Positions 28,401 to 36,856 are shown, numbered from the stretch's first letter. The stretch: DNA of 64,000 bases from Winogradskyella sp046545555 (GCF_046545555.1 NZ_JBHZTH010000006.1:1-64000), one strand, 5' to 3'. A program made the numbers and translations. Notes: generated by a model from the letters alone, not told the origin.

Positions 28401-29522
28401 ATAGTTCCTAGAGGTGATTATGCAAGAGTATTGGCTGAATTTTGGGCAGATGGACCAGATTCTGAAACTCCTCCAGGTCATTGGTTTACAATATTGAATT
28501 ATGTAAATGATAATCCTCAATTTGAAAAACGTTTTGAAGGTGTTGGAGACATTTTGGATCCATTAGAATGGGATGTGAAAGCATATTTCATTCTAGGAGG
28601 AGGAATGCATGATTCTGCAATTTCAGCATGGAGTGTTAAAGGTTGGTATGATTATATTAGACCAATTTCGGCCATTCGCTCTATGGCAGAAAAAGGCCAA
28701 AGTACTAACAATACCTTAGCTAATTATGATATTGGTGGTATACCGCTTTTAGAAGATTACGTTGAGGTGGTAGAGCTTGGTGATCCTTTAGCTGGTTTTG
28801 CTAATCAACATGTTGGTAAAATAAAACTATTTACTTGGAAAGGTCACGACTTTATTGGAAATACAGAAACTGACCAAGCTGGTGTAGGCTGGATTTTGGC
28901 TGAAAATTGGTATCCATATCAAAGACCGACATTTGTAACACCTCCATTTGCGGGCTATGTTTCAGGGCATTCTACATACTCTAGAGCAGCTGCGGAGTTA
29001 TTGACAATGATTACTGGTAGTGAATATTTTCCTGGTGGTTTAGGAGAATTTACAGCAAAGGCAAACGAGTTTTTAGTCTTTGAGGAAGGGCCGTCGGTTG
29101 ATGTTGTACTGCAATGGGCAACTTATAGAGATGCTTCAGATCAGACAAGTTTAAGCAGAATTTGGGGTGGTATTCATCCTCCAGCAGACGATATTCCTGG
29201 AAGATTCATTGGTCAAGCTGTTGCAGAAGACGTATTCGATTTTGCAGTCCCATATTTTAATGGATCATTAACCGTTGATGATATTGACCAAGCTATAACA
29301 GTATATCCTAATCCAACCATTAATAAAGAAATTTTTATAGGCAATACAAAAGCTAATGATAATATTATTGTTTATGATATTAGTGGTCGTAAAATCAATG
29401 TAGTCAATAGAATATTTAATGATATAAATAATACTACAACCTTAACATTCAATTCTAATGCATCCGGATTATATGTATTAAAGGTGAATAATAGTTCTAA
29501 GATGATAGTAATAAATAAATAG
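25485..29522 (+). CDS. FG-GAP repeat / vanadium haloperoxidase-like fusion protein with T9SS sorting domain
   Basis: A 1345-aa secreted protein. A signal peptide (about 1-28) is followed by FG-GAP/VCBS repeats with many Ca-binding-like DxDxDG segments (about 30-410), an ASPIC/UnbV-type domain (about 420-510), a Cys motif CTDPVSCNYNPSATLDDGSC, and a PAP2/vanadium haloperoxidase-like domain (about 625-1260). The phosphatase/haloperoxidase motifs are present: KX6RP with Lys1052 and Arg1059, SGH with His1162, and SRX5HX3D with Arg1225, His1231 and Asp1235. The usual Pro before SGH is Val. The tail (VYPNPTINKEIFIG...) is a type A T9SS domain. ATG 25485 is preferred over GTG 25479. Halogenating or phosphatase activity is inferred only. 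Confidence 0.85.
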   Translation: MIEKLQTYKVKFLLLFLSFTTTIQLSSQTFDRVEEIVGINAEENNGVAVADYDGDNDLDIFIVAKAKDNPNSPKTLSRLYRNNNDGSFTDITEFAGFDELLLEDEGGESYIGLDGFKNGASWGDYNNDGFPDLFLTYSFKVQLWRNLGNGTFANVTGISGFNDTANECRNTGATWFDFNNDGFLDIYINDWAGCGSNQLYQNNGNNSFTDVTASTGIESSNNIASYTALPYDFNADGFIDLLVSNDLNEPNNLYINNGGNSFSDQGLVYGLNTMGNDMGITIGDYNNNGDFDIFITAIDDNFFLENNGNNTFSEVADALNVGNTFWAWGTRFSDFDLDGDEDLFVSNGFSLEDRNAEPNFYFKNLTVQGQEIFEDVSSELGLNEQTISVEVVDFDYDNDGDIDLFVSNSDGVSFLYENKTLNFDDVTPSLHWFKIQLEGTVSNRDAIGTTISLTTINGTLKRYYSGVGFLSQSLQAIHFGLADATQISELEIQWPSGLIETFTNLNSDIIIKATEGEGFEILNIEPSQKIYGCTDPVSCNYNPSATLDDGSCMYLESQTIVGNTSSSFLRTETYSYALGSNSSAVWQVSGGEILSGQGSNEITVHWELEASGRVTVTETDDQCSSLENSIDVSLGVANLADGISTARLWNEGLLKAIRGDFARPTVHARNLFHTSIAMYDIWAIYDNDASPYLIGNTVNNFSSTLEEFIPVEEIDPSLRKAISYAMYRLLTHRFQNSPDQESAQATFDLLMDKLGYDINLTSLFYEDGDAAALGNYVAQTIIDYGFQDGSREATGYDNAYYEPVNEAYALDANDNPPINDPNRWQPLGLDIFIDQGGNIVGSNVPPFLSPEWGNVFGFALSEDDKVTYQRDGNDFNVFHDPSNPPYISLTQNNTDSDAYKWGFSMVSVWQSHLDQTDGVMWDISPNSIGNVDISTFPTNYSDYPSFYNFIEGGANSNGHNLNPVTNSPYEVNIVPRGDYARVLAEFWADGPDSETPPGHWFTILNYVNDNPQFEKRFEGVGDILDPLEWDVKAYFILGGGMHDSAISAWSVKGWYDYIRPISAIRSMAEKGQSTNNTLANYDIGGIPLLEDYVEVVELGDPLAGFANQHVGKIKLFTWKGHDFIGNTETDQAGVGWILAENWYPYQRPTFVTPPFAGYVSGHSTYSRAAAELLTMITGSEYFPGGLGEFTAKANEFLVFEEGPSVDVVLQWATYRDASDQTSLSRIWGGIHPPADDIPGRFIGQAVAEDVFDFAVPYFNGSLTVDDIDQAITVYPNPTINKEIFIGNTKANDNIIVYDISGRKINVVNRIFNDINNTTTLTFNSNASGLYVLKVNNSSKMIVINK

Positions 29523-29552
29523 CGTATCAATAAATAGGTTATTTTTATATTA

Positions 29553-30149
29553 ATGCAAGAAGAGCTTATAAATTCTATACCAAAGGAAGCTTGGCCCATC
29601 ATAAGGCCAATACTGTTAAATGAAAATTTAATTGTAAAAATTAAGAGTGAACGTAAAACAAAGCATGGTGATTATAGACAGTTACCTAATGGTAAACATC
29701 AAATTACTGTAAACTCAAACCTAAATTCATATAGATTTTTAATTACTTTAATCCATGAGATTGCGCATTTTGAAGCTTTTAAAAGGTATGGTCGGAATAT
29801 AAAACCTCATGGAAAAGAATGGAAACATACTTTTCAGCATCTGATGTTACCTTTTTTGAGACCAGAAGTTTTTCCTATTGAATTACTATCACTTTTAGCA
29901 AAACACTTTAAAAACCCAAAGGCGTCTAGCGATTCAGACGCGCCACTCGCCTTAGCTTTAAAGAATTTCGACGATAGTAATGATAAGACTTATATATTTG
30001 AAGTACCTTTGAATCAGTCTTTTAGGCTTTATAATGGTAGGGTTTTTAAAAGAGGTAATAAACGAAGAAAGCGATACGAATGTATTGAGATTAATTCTGG
30101 TAAACTTTACTTGTTTAATCCAAATGCAGAAGTAGAAGTTCTTGATTAA
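29553..30149 (+). CDS. SprT-like zinc metalloprotease domain protein
   Basis: A 198-aa protein with the zinc motif HEIAHFEAF (HExxH) near residue 70 and a later PHGKEWKHTF segment supplying the third ligand, as in SprT/Spartan-like domains. Bacterial members are poorly studied; DNA-protein crosslink proteolysis is a family-based guess. The basic C-terminal part (GNKRRKRYECIE) could bind nucleic acid. It is unrelated to the gliding protein also named SprT. The next gene begins after 9 nt, so they may share an mRNA. Confidence 0.85.
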   Translation: MQEELINSIPKEAWPIIRPILLNENLIVKIKSERKTKHGDYRQLPNGKHQITVNSNLNSYRFLITLIHEIAHFEAFKRYGRNIKPHGKEWKHTFQHLMLPFLRPEVFPIELLSLLAKHFKNPKASSDSDAPLALALKNFDDSNDKTYIFEVPLNQSFRLYNGRVFKRGNKRRKRYECIEINSGKLYLFNPNAEVEVLD

Positions 30150-30158
30150 AAATTAAAA

Positions 30159-31250
30159 ATGATGGATAACAAAAATTCAAATTATTATGCCATACTTATG
30201 GCAGGTGGAGTAGGATCGAGATTTTGGCCAGTGAGTACACAAGATTTTCCAAAACAATTTCACGATATGCTTGGCACGGGAGATACATTAATTCAGAAGA
30301 CTTTTAATCGCCTGGCAAAATTAATTCCAGAAGAAAATATTTTTATACTTACTAATGAACGTTATAATGATTTGGTATTAGAACAATTACCAAGTGTTAC
30401 TAAACGACAAGTAGTTTTAGAGCCAGCTATGAGAAATACAGCGCCATGTATACTATATGCATCATTAAAGATTCAGAAAGAAAATGAAGATGCCGTAATG
30501 ATTGTTGCACCTAGTGATCATTGGATCGAAGATGAACAAGCATTTTCTGCTAATGTAAAAACAGCTTTCGATTTTTGCGAATCTAACGATGCTTTAATGA
30601 CTTTAGGTATTACACCTACATTTCCTAATACTGGTTACGGTTATATTGAATATGATAATTCTAATAAGAATGAAATAAAATCTGTAAATCAGTTTAGAGA
30701 AAAACCAGATTATGAAACAGCAAAAACATTTATAGATCAAGGAAATTTTTTATGGAATGCAGGTATTTTTATGTGGAGCGCTAAGACTGTTGTAGCTGCG
30801 TTTAAAAGAAACCAGCCTCAATTATTTGAACTATTTGAAAATGGTATAAGTACTTATAATACAGAGTTTGAAGATGAATTTATAAAAGAGAATTATCCCA
30901 AAGCAGAAAATATTTCGGTAGACTATGCGCTTATGGAAAAGAGCACAAATGTGCACGTGATTCCTGCTACATTCGATTGGAATGATTTAGGAACATGGGG
31001 TAGTCTTTATGATAAATTAGATAAGGATGATAGTAATAATGCTGTTGTAAATGCAAAGACTCTAGCTGAGGATGCATCTGGTAACATGATTAGAACAAAA
31101 GGAGATAAAGTGGTTGTTGTCGATGGATTAAAAGATTATATCATTGTAGATAAAGACGAAGTTTTACTTATCTTTCCTAAAGCAAAAGAACAAGATATTA
31201 AAAAAGTTCTTCAAAATGTTAAAGCTAATTTTGGAGAAGAATATGGTTAA
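30159..31250 (+). CDS. manC: Mannose-1-phosphate guanylyltransferase
   Basis: A 363-aa nucleotidyltransferase making GDP-mannose from GTP and mannose-1-phosphate. It begins with the GTP-binding signature LMAGGVGSRFWPVSTQDFPKQF; LEPAMRNTAPC, APSDHWI, GYGYIEY and FREKP segments and the late FDWNDLGTWGS are typical. It lacks the C-terminal isomerase domain of bifunctional ManC/AlgA, so it is the monofunctional type; the symbol is approximate. Two ATGs (30159, 30162) are possible starts. It probably feeds surface glycan synthesis. Confidence 0.93.
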   Translation: MMDNKNSNYYAILMAGGVGSRFWPVSTQDFPKQFHDMLGTGDTLIQKTFNRLAKLIPEENIFILTNERYNDLVLEQLPSVTKRQVVLEPAMRNTAPCILYASLKIQKENEDAVMIVAPSDHWIEDEQAFSANVKTAFDFCESNDALMTLGITPTFPNTGYGYIEYDNSNKNEIKSVNQFREKPDYETAKTFIDQGNFLWNAGIFMWSAKTVVAAFKRNQPQLFELFENGISTYNTEFEDEFIKENYPKAENISVDYALMEKSTNVHVIPATFDWNDLGTWGSLYDKLDKDDSNNAVVNAKTLAEDASGNMIRTKGDKVVVVDGLKDYIIVDKDEVLLIFPKAKEQDIKKVLQNVKANFGEEYG

Positions 31251-31253
31251 AAT

Positions 31254-32747
31254 ATGAGTGACAAAAGTAAATTCAACTTTTCTGAAGATGAGAAGGATAG
31301 TCAGATGACTAATGAGATGAATAAGGATAATGCTGTTGAAGAAAAGAAAAAAGCTGTACAAAAAGATGCACAAGGATTATTTGCTAGTGTAAAGACATTT
31401 TTAAATGAACTTCTCGACTTTAGAGATGATACTGATAGAGATGCTACAATAGCTGCAATTAAAGCAGATATTCCTTTTAAAGGAGCAACGGCATGGATTT
31501 TAATTTGTTCAATATTCGTAGCTTCTGTTGGTCTAAATGCAGACTCTACAGCTGTTGTTATTGGTGCTATGTTAATATCTCCTTTAATGGGACCTATTTT
31601 AGGTGTTGGTATGTCTATAGCGTTGAATGATATTGATACGCTTAAAAAGTCTCTTATCAATCTAGCAACTATGATCGTTCTGAGTTTATTAACAGCTTTT
31701 TTGTTCTTCAAATTCTTTCCTACAGCAGATATACCAAATGATGAAATTTGGGGACGTACCGAGCCGGATGTTCGTGACGTTTTAATTGCATTTTTTGGTG
31801 GAGCTGCTTTAATAATAGCTAGAACCAAGAAAGGAACTATAGCTTCAGTGATTTTTGGTGTGGCAATTGCTACGGCATTAATGCCGCCTCTTTGTGTCGC
31901 TGGATATGGCTTAGCACATAATTGGGATAATTTTGTTGGTGCAATGTATTTATTTACAATCAACACTATATTTATTGCATTAGCAACCTTTTTAGTATTG
32001 AAGGTTTTAAAGTTTCCAATGCTTAAATACGCCAACTCAAAAAAGCGTAAAAGGATAGGGCAGTTTGCATCTTTAGTAGCTATACTAGTTATGGCGCCTG
32101 CTATTTGGACATTTGTTAAATTCATTAAGCAAAGTGGTTTTGAACAAGATTATTATAGTTTTATTCAAGATGAAGTAAAATCTAATAATGAGCTTTGGTT
32201 ACAAAATGGTACCATGAATACTGACGATAAAAAAATAACCTTATACTTTAATGGCGAAATTACGCAAGCGACTGAGGTTGATTTAAGAAATGAGTTGAAA
32301 CGTTATGATAAAATAAGTGAATTTGAACTTGAAATCAGTGGTAATAAAAACAGAAGTTTCGATAAGTTATCTGACGCTTACGACCGTGCTATTACAGAGT
32401 TAGATAAAAAGGATCTTATAATTTCTGGTCTCGAAAAGCAGATAGAAGAATTACAAGAAAACATCTCTGGCTTAAACCAGCAGATAGAAGCAAAGAATAC
32501 TAAAAACGATATTCCTTTCTCCAGTTTAGCTAAGGATACAAAGATAAGATTTGATGATTTAGAGTATTTTGGATACGCAAAAATGTTACAGTCTAAAGAT
32601 TTTATAAAAATAGACACTCTTACTGTTGCCAATATAAAATGGAAAGCTTCAGTTAATGACAGTGTGGCTTTGGTGAAAGAAGGTGAGTTATTAGTATGGC
32701 TCAAACAAGCTTTAAAAACTGAAAAAATTAATATCAAAAGAGATTAA
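31254..32747 (+). CDS. DUF389 membrane protein (TIGR00341-type) with C-terminal coiled coil
   Basis: A 497-aa protein of unknown function. An acidic/Lys-rich cytoplasmic N-terminus (1-60) precedes about six TM segments (about 80-290) holding the DUF389 signature (ALNADSTAVVIGAMLISPLMGPILGVG). After residue 295 comes a soluble part with a clear coiled coil (about 380-415, EKQIEELQENISGLNQQIEAKN). It starts 3 nt after manC. Its stop codon abuts the stop codon of the convergent mlaF without a gap or a hairpin. Confidence 0.88.
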   Translation: MSDKSKFNFSEDEKDSQMTNEMNKDNAVEEKKKAVQKDAQGLFASVKTFLNELLDFRDDTDRDATIAAIKADIPFKGATAWILICSIFVASVGLNADSTAVVIGAMLISPLMGPILGVGMSIALNDIDTLKKSLINLATMIVLSLLTAFLFFKFFPTADIPNDEIWGRTEPDVRDVLIAFFGGAALIIARTKKGTIASVIFGVAIATALMPPLCVAGYGLAHNWDNFVGAMYLFTINTIFIALATFLVLKVLKFPMLKYANSKKRKRIGQFASLVAILVMAPAIWTFVKFIKQSGFEQDYYSFIQDEVKSNNELWLQNGTMNTDDKKITLYFNGEITQATEVDLRNELKRYDKISEFELEISGNKNRSFDKLSDAYDRAITELDKKDLIISGLEKQIEELQENISGLNQQIEAKNTKNDIPFSSLAKDTKIRFDDLEYFGYAKMLQSKDFIKIDTLTVANIKWKASVNDSVALVKEGELLVWLKQALKTEKINIKRD

Positions 32748-33515
32748 TTATTGATTCTCTTCAATGTACATTTTTCTAACTTTTTTAAATAAGTTGGAAG
32801 AGTAAACAAAATCTGTAACAACTTGATTGTCGGTTTTGAATATGGTCTCTTTTGAGCCTTCCCAAGCTTTAAGACCATCTTTTAAGAAAACTATTTTTTC
32901 TCCGATTTCCATCACGGAATTCATATCATGAGAATTTATTACGGTAGTAATCTGATATTCGTCCGTAATTTCTTGTATTAAGTTATCTATAACAATAGCA
33001 GTCTTTGGATCTAAACCAGAGTTGGGTTCATCACAAAACAAATATTTTGGATTATTTACAATGGCACGTGCAATTGCTACACGCTTTTGCATACCTCCAG
33101 AGGCTTCACTTGGCATTTTATGATGTGCATCAGATAAGTTAACACGGTTTAGAACCAAGTTAACCCGATCTTCCATTTCGCTTTTACTTTGTTTTGTGAA
33201 CATTCTTAATGGAAACATAACATTCTCAGCAATGGTCATAGAATCAAACAACGCACTGCCCTGAAAAACCATTCCGATTTCAGACCTTAAATCAGTTTTT
33301 TCATCAGTACTTAGATTTTTAAATATGCGTCCTTCGTACGAAATAGAGCCACCTTCATAATCAAAAAGACCAAGAAGGCATTTTAAAAAAACAGTTTTGC
33401 CAGATCCACTTTGACCTATGATTAAGTTTGTTTTTCCCTTCTCGAAAGAAGTAGAAATACCTTTCAAGATGTGGGCATCACCAAATGATTTTTGTAAATC
33501 CTTAACTTCTATCAT
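32748..33515 (-). CDS. mlaF: ABC transporter ATPase, MlaF-like phospholipid transport
   Basis: A 255-aa ATPase with Walker A GQSGSGKT, Q-loop MVFQGSALFDSMT, signature ASGGMQKRVAIARAI and Walker B YLFCDEPNSGLDP. The GLF-type insertion and SGGM signature point to the Mla/Mce lipid transporter group, which maintains outer-membrane lipid asymmetry. It is encoded 4 nt downstream of the mlaE permease. The substrate-binding MlaD protein is not adjacent. Confidence 0.9.
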   Translation of the reverse strand: MIEVKDLQKSFGDAHILKGISTSFEKGKTNLIIGQSGSGKTVFLKCLLGLFDYEGGSISYEGRIFKNLSTDEKTDLRSEIGMVFQGSALFDSMTIAENVMFPLRMFTKQSKSEMEDRVNLVLNRVNLSDAHHKMPSEASGGMQKRVAIARAIVNNPKYLFCDEPNSGLDPKTAIVIDNLIQEITDEYQITTVINSHDMNSVMEIGEKIVFLKDGLKAWEGSKETIFKTDNQVVTDFVYSSNLFKKVRKMYIEENQ

Positions 33516-33519
33516 ATCA

Positions 33520-34257
33520 TTAGCCTAATAATAAACTGGTTAGTAGAAAGTTTAATAATATAATGACCACACTGGTCCAAACAAACGATGTGGTACTGGC
33601 TTTACCCACTTCTAATGCACCACCTTTCATAAAATAACCATAGAAAGATGGAATCGTAGCAAGTACAAAAGCAAAAACTATCGTCTTTATAAAAGCATAA
33701 ACCATATGGAAAACAATAAAATCCGTTTGTACTCCTTCAATATAATCTTCTAAGCTGCCATAACCTCCGTAGACACAAGCAACTAAACCACCAAGAATAC
33801 CCAAAAACATAGCTATAGATATTATAAAAGGATAAAGCATTAAAGAAATAAACTTAGGAAACACTAGATAGTTAATGGCATTAATACCCATAACTTCTAA
33901 AGCATCAATTTGTTCAGTAACTCTCATAGTACCAATACTAGATGTAATAAAAGAGCCAACTTTACCAGCCATTATAATAGATATGAATGTTGGTGCAAAT
34001 TCTAGAATTATCGATTGGCGCGTAGCAAAACCAACCAAGTATTTAGGAATAAGAGGATTACTGATATTAAGGGAGGTTTGTATAGCAACAACGCCTCCAA
34101 CAAAAAAGCCAATAAAGGCAACAATACCTAATGAGCCAATGATAAGATCATCAACATCTTTAAGGATTAAAGTTTTCATCACAGACCATTTTGTGGGCTT
34201 GCGGAAAATGTCTTTAATCATTATAAAGTAAGTGCCAATATTATGAAGGTACTTCAT
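33520..34257 (-). CDS. mlaE: MlaE-family ABC transporter permease
   Basis: A 245-aa inner-membrane permease with about five TM segments. The MlaE signature is seen in EFAPTFISIIMAGKVGSFITSSIGTMRVTEQIDALEVMGINAINYLVFPKFIS, split here by position (about 90-145). It forms the membrane part of a phospholipid or hydrophobic-molecule transporter with MlaF. First gene of a two-gene operon, divergent from the phosphatase at 34371. Confidence 0.9.
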   Translation of the reverse strand: MKYLHNIGTYFIMIKDIFRKPTKWSVMKTLILKDVDDLIIGSLGIVAFIGFFVGGVVAIQTSLNISNPLIPKYLVGFATRQSIILEFAPTFISIIMAGKVGSFITSSIGTMRVTEQIDALEVMGINAINYLVFPKFISLMLYPFIISIAMFLGILGGLVACVYGGYGSLEDYIEGVQTDFIVFHMVYAFIKTIVFAFVLATIPSFYGYFMKGGALEVGKASTTSFVWTSVVIILLNFLLTSLLLG

Positions 34258-34336
34258 CTAAGAATTTGTTACTGCTAAAGTATAAAAAATGATTAGTTTA
34301 TTAATGTTAATTTAAACTAAGATATTGTAAAAGCCG

Positions 34337-34344
34337 TATTTTTG
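34337..34344 (+). promoter_or_regulatory. -7 box for the PafA-like phosphatase
   Basis: TATTTTTG matches TAnnTTTG and lies 26 nt before the start codon at 34371. No clear -33 box is seen. Confidence 0.45.
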
Positions 34345-34370
34345 AAACAGAATTTAATGACATTTAAATT

Positions 34371-36038
34371 ATGAAATATATATATATTATTATAATCTCT
34401 ACACTACTGTCTTTTTCTTGTTATTCTCAGGAGGTGATGTTAACATCAAGTAAGAATACAACAGAATTAGTTGAGAATTCTAAACCAAAATTAATTATAG
34501 GTATTGTTGTTGATCAAATGCGTTATGACTATTTAACGCGTTTTGCGTCTAAGTTTGGTGAAGGTGGTTTTAAACGAATGATAAGAGAAGGATTTAATTG
34601 TAAGAATAACCATTTTAATTATGTACCTACATATACAGGTCCAGGGCATGCCTCTGTTTTTACAGGTACAACGCCTAAATATCATGGTGTAATTAGTAAT
34701 AACTGGTACGATAAAGAAATTAAAGCAACTGTCTATTGCGCAGGTGACGATAGTGTGGCATCTGTTGGTAGTACAAGTGAGGCTGGTAAAATGTCGCCAC
34801 ACAGAATGTTAACTAGTACCTTTAGTGATGAGAACAGATTATTTACGCAAATGCGTGGCAAAACGATTGGTATTGCCATAAAGGACAGAGGTGCTATTTT
34901 ACCAGCAGGTCATACAGCAAATGCAGCTTATTGGTTTAATGGCAAAGATGAAGGGAATTGGATTACGAGCACGTTTTATATGACATCATTACCTTCTTGG
35001 GTAAAAGATTTTAATAGTTCTGATGCTGCACAATCCTATTTTAAAACTTGGAATACGCTTTATGATATTTCAACATATACCGAGAGTGGCGCAGATGAAA
35101 ATAAATTTGAAGGAGGATTTAGTGGAAAAGACAAAGCAACTTTTCCTTATGAGCTCGACAAATTAAAAGATAAGAATAAAGGTTTTGATATTTTAAAAGC
35201 AACACCTTTCGGTAATAGTTTAACCACTGATTTTGCTATTGCCGCAATTAAAGGTGAAGATCTTGGTAAAGACGCTATTACAGATGTGCTAACCGTTAGT
35301 TACAGTAGTACGGATTATGTAGGTCATAATTTTGGTGTTAATTCTAAAGAAGTGGAGGATACTTATATAAGGCTAGATAAGGATTTAGAACGGTTTTTTA
35401 AATACCTCGACAGCAATATTGGCGAAGGTGAATACACTGTTTTTTTAACAGCAGATCATGGGGCAGTGAATGTGCCTGCTTATTTACAATCAGTTAAAAT
35501 TCCGGCTGGTTATTTGAACCGTGATTCTAGAAAAGAGAAATTTCAGAAGTTTTTAAAAGATACTTATGGGACAACTGATATTGTTGAAAAGGTAAGTAAT
35601 AACCAGGTGTTTCTAAATAAACTAAAGCTTCAAGAGTTAGGGCTAAACCTCCATGAGGTAGAACAAGCTTTGGTAGATGAGCAGATTAGTTATAAAAATA
35701 TTGCTAAAGTATATACGGCAACTACTATGAATAGTACTCAATTTACTTCTGGTATAGAAATGTTGTTACAAAATGGTTTTAATCAAAAACGCTCAGGTGA
35801 TGTAATTGTTGTGGATGATATTGCGCATATTTCTTACAGCAGAACAGGTTCTACGCATGGAAGTGGTCTAAACTATGATACACATGTACCACTATTATTT
35901 TTTGGAAAAGGAATACAACATGGTGAAACGTATAACAAAACAGTAATACCAGATATTGCACCAACAATTTCAGCATTATTGGGTATTAGTTTTCCGAATG
36001 GATCAACAGGTAATATTTTGGGATTTGTAATTGATTAG
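34371..36038 (+). CDS. pafA: PafA-like alkaline phosphatase
   Basis: A 555-aa secreted alkaline-phosphatase-superfamily enzyme. The signal peptide ends near SCYSQ (residue 20). Metal ligands and catalytic groups known from Elizabethkingia PafA can be matched: Asp48 (VVDQM), nucleophile Thr89 (PTYTGPGH), Asn (SNNWY), Lys and Arg (AIKDRGAILPAGH), Asp/His (DYVGHNFG), Asp/His (TADHGA) and the late His (GSTHGSGL). The Lys/Arg pair favours phosphomonoester over diester hydrolysis, so periplasmic phosphate scavenging is likely. It is monocistronic and ends at a bidirectional terminator. Confidence 0.88.
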   Translation: MKYIYIIIISTLLSFSCYSQEVMLTSSKNTTELVENSKPKLIIGIVVDQMRYDYLTRFASKFGEGGFKRMIREGFNCKNNHFNYVPTYTGPGHASVFTGTTPKYHGVISNNWYDKEIKATVYCAGDDSVASVGSTSEAGKMSPHRMLTSTFSDENRLFTQMRGKTIGIAIKDRGAILPAGHTANAAYWFNGKDEGNWITSTFYMTSLPSWVKDFNSSDAAQSYFKTWNTLYDISTYTESGADENKFEGGFSGKDKATFPYELDKLKDKNKGFDILKATPFGNSLTTDFAIAAIKGEDLGKDAITDVLTVSYSSTDYVGHNFGVNSKEVEDTYIRLDKDLERFFKYLDSNIGEGEYTVFLTADHGAVNVPAYLQSVKIPAGYLNRDSRKEKFQKFLKDTYGTTDIVEKVSNNQVFLNKLKLQELGLNLHEVEQALVDEQISYKNIAKVYTATTMNSTQFTSGIEMLLQNGFNQKRSGDVIVVDDIAHISYSRTGSTHGSGLNYDTHVPLLFFGKGIQHGETYNKTVIPDIAPTISALLGISFPNGSTGNILGFVID

Positions 36039-36081
36039 TGTAAGGAAATGTGTAGTTGAAAATTCTTTTAATATAGTTTAA

Positions 36082-36109
36082 AACAAGAGGTAGATTACTA
36101 CCTCTTGTT
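36082..36109. terminator. Bidirectional terminator between pafA and precursor peptide 1
   Basis: A 12-bp perfect stem (AACAAGAGGTAG / CTACCTCTTGTT) with an ATTA loop. pafA ends on one side and the minus-strand peptide gene 20 nt away on the other. Confidence 0.75.
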
Positions 36110-36128
36110 AGTTAAAAAAAACATCGTT

Positions 36129-36350
36129 CTAAGCTGGTACACAAACCTTTTTCTTTGCCCAACAACCACCTTCATATAATGGGCTCGTTTGAACAACTGT
36201 AGGACATGGAGTTACATGTACTAATTCGTAATGACAACATTCGTCACCAACTTGATCACCACAGTGATGTGTTAATGGTGTGAAACCACCGAAGACAGAT
36301 TTTTGTTCAGCTTTGTTTAAAGCCTTTCCTAGATTCAATAAATTTTTCAT
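36129..36350 (-). CDS. Secreted peptide precursor 1 (double-glycine leader, 6-Cys core)
   Basis: A 73-aa bacteriocin-type precursor. The leader (MKNLLNLGKALNKAEQ...) ends in VFGG at residues 19-22, the cleavage signal for C39-peptidase exporters. The predicted 51-aa core has six cysteines (HHC, ECCH, TPC, GGC, KVC), consistent with three disulfides. I do not recognise the core. The leader and the ~80 nt before the ATG are nearly identical to those of precursors 2 and 3, and the exporter genes lie upstream. Bacteriocin, signal or adhesive role is open. Confidence 0.75.
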   Translation of the reverse strand: MKNLLNLGKALNKAEQKSVFGGFTPLTHHCGDQVGDECCHYELVHVTPCPTVVQTSPLYEGGCWAKKKVCVPA

Positions 36351-36430
36351 AATTAAAATATTTAAAAATTAAATTAGCCTTGGTCATTTAAAGACACCCA
36401 AGGATTGTGTCTATTCCTCGCGATAGAATA
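36351..36430 (-). promoter_or_regulatory. Conserved 5' element, copy 1 (candidate pseudoknot leader RNA)
   Basis: In RNA sense, stem 1 AGACAC (36412-36407) pairs with GTGTCT (36397-36392); the loop CCTTGG (36403-36398) pairs with CCAAGG (36383-36378). Loop lengths are 3 and 8 nt. An upstream small hairpin around CTATCGCGAG and an A/T-rich stretch before the ATG complete the element. Confidence 0.6.
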
Positions 36431-36466
36431 TTTTAGTTGTTAAATACATTAATTTTAATATGAATA

Positions 36467-36500
36467 AAAGAGGCTGTATGTCTTTACAGACAGCCTCTTT
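36467..36500 (-). terminator. Terminator of precursor peptide 2
   Basis: An 11-bp stem (AAAGAGGCTGT / ACAGCCTCTTT) with a 12-nt loop lies 18 nt after the stop codon of peptide 2 and separates it from peptide 1. Confidence 0.75.
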
Positions 36501-36517
36501 ATTTCTGAAAATGAATA

Positions 36518-36700
36518 TTAAACAGTATAACAACGTCCAGTTCTGGCGTTACAAAGTGAAGTGGTATCTCCAGTTGTATTCCAGCAATCTTCATTTGTAT
36601 GACATGGTTCACCTGGACCTTGTAATCCATTAAACCCACCAAATACTTTTTTTTGTTCAGCTTTGTTTAAAACTGTTCCTAAACTCAATAAATTTTTCAT
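36518..36700 (-). CDS. Secreted peptide precursor 2 (double-glycine leader, 4-Cys core)
   Basis: A 60-aa precursor. The leader MKNLLSLGTVLNKAEQ... ends in VFGG at residues 19-22, and the predicted core is 38 aa with four cysteines spaced PCHTNEDC...LCNARTGRC, a pattern reminiscent of small knotted peptides. It is Gly/Thr/Asn-rich and has no membrane segment. It has its own 5' element and its own terminator, so it appears to be a single-gene unit. The core is not recognisably related to the other three. Export by the adjacent C39 ABC transporter is inferred from the leader. Confidence 0.73.
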   Translation of the reverse strand: MKNLLSLGTVLNKAEQKKVFGGFNGLQGPGEPCHTNEDCWNTTGDTTSLCNARTGRCYTV

Positions 36701-36780
36701 AATTAAAATATTTAAAAATTAAATTAACCTTGATCATTTAAAGACACCCAAGGGATCTGTCTATTCCTCGCGAGAGAGTA
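36701..36780 (-). promoter_or_regulatory. Conserved 5' element, copy 2
   Basis: Same layout as copy 1. Stem 1: 36762-36757 with 36747-36742, five pairs plus one G/G mismatch. Stem 2: CCTTGG (36753-36748) with TCAAGG (36733-36728), six pairs including one G-U. Loops are again 3 and 8 nt. Confidence 0.6.
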
Positions 36781-36791
36781 TTTTTAATTGG

Positions 36792-36799
36792 CAAGTATA
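36792..36799 (-). promoter_or_regulatory. Possible -7 box for precursor peptide 2
   Basis: On the minus strand it reads TATACTTG, one mismatch from TAnnTTTG, located just upstream of the conserved 5' element. Copies 1 and 3 have TATTTAAC and TATTTACT at the same relative place. Transcripts would then begin with the conserved element. Confidence 0.35.
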
Positions 36800-36856
36800 T
36801 TGTTATATTCTTAATCAACTAACAGATTCAATTTTGGGGTTAGTGATGGACTAGTT

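Noticed and set aside
31301..32125. Long 274-codon open frame antisense to the DUF389 gene
   Set aside because: It lies wholly inside a well-conserved membrane protein gene on the other strand, has no recognisable domain and mirrors the hydrophobic codon pattern of the real gene.
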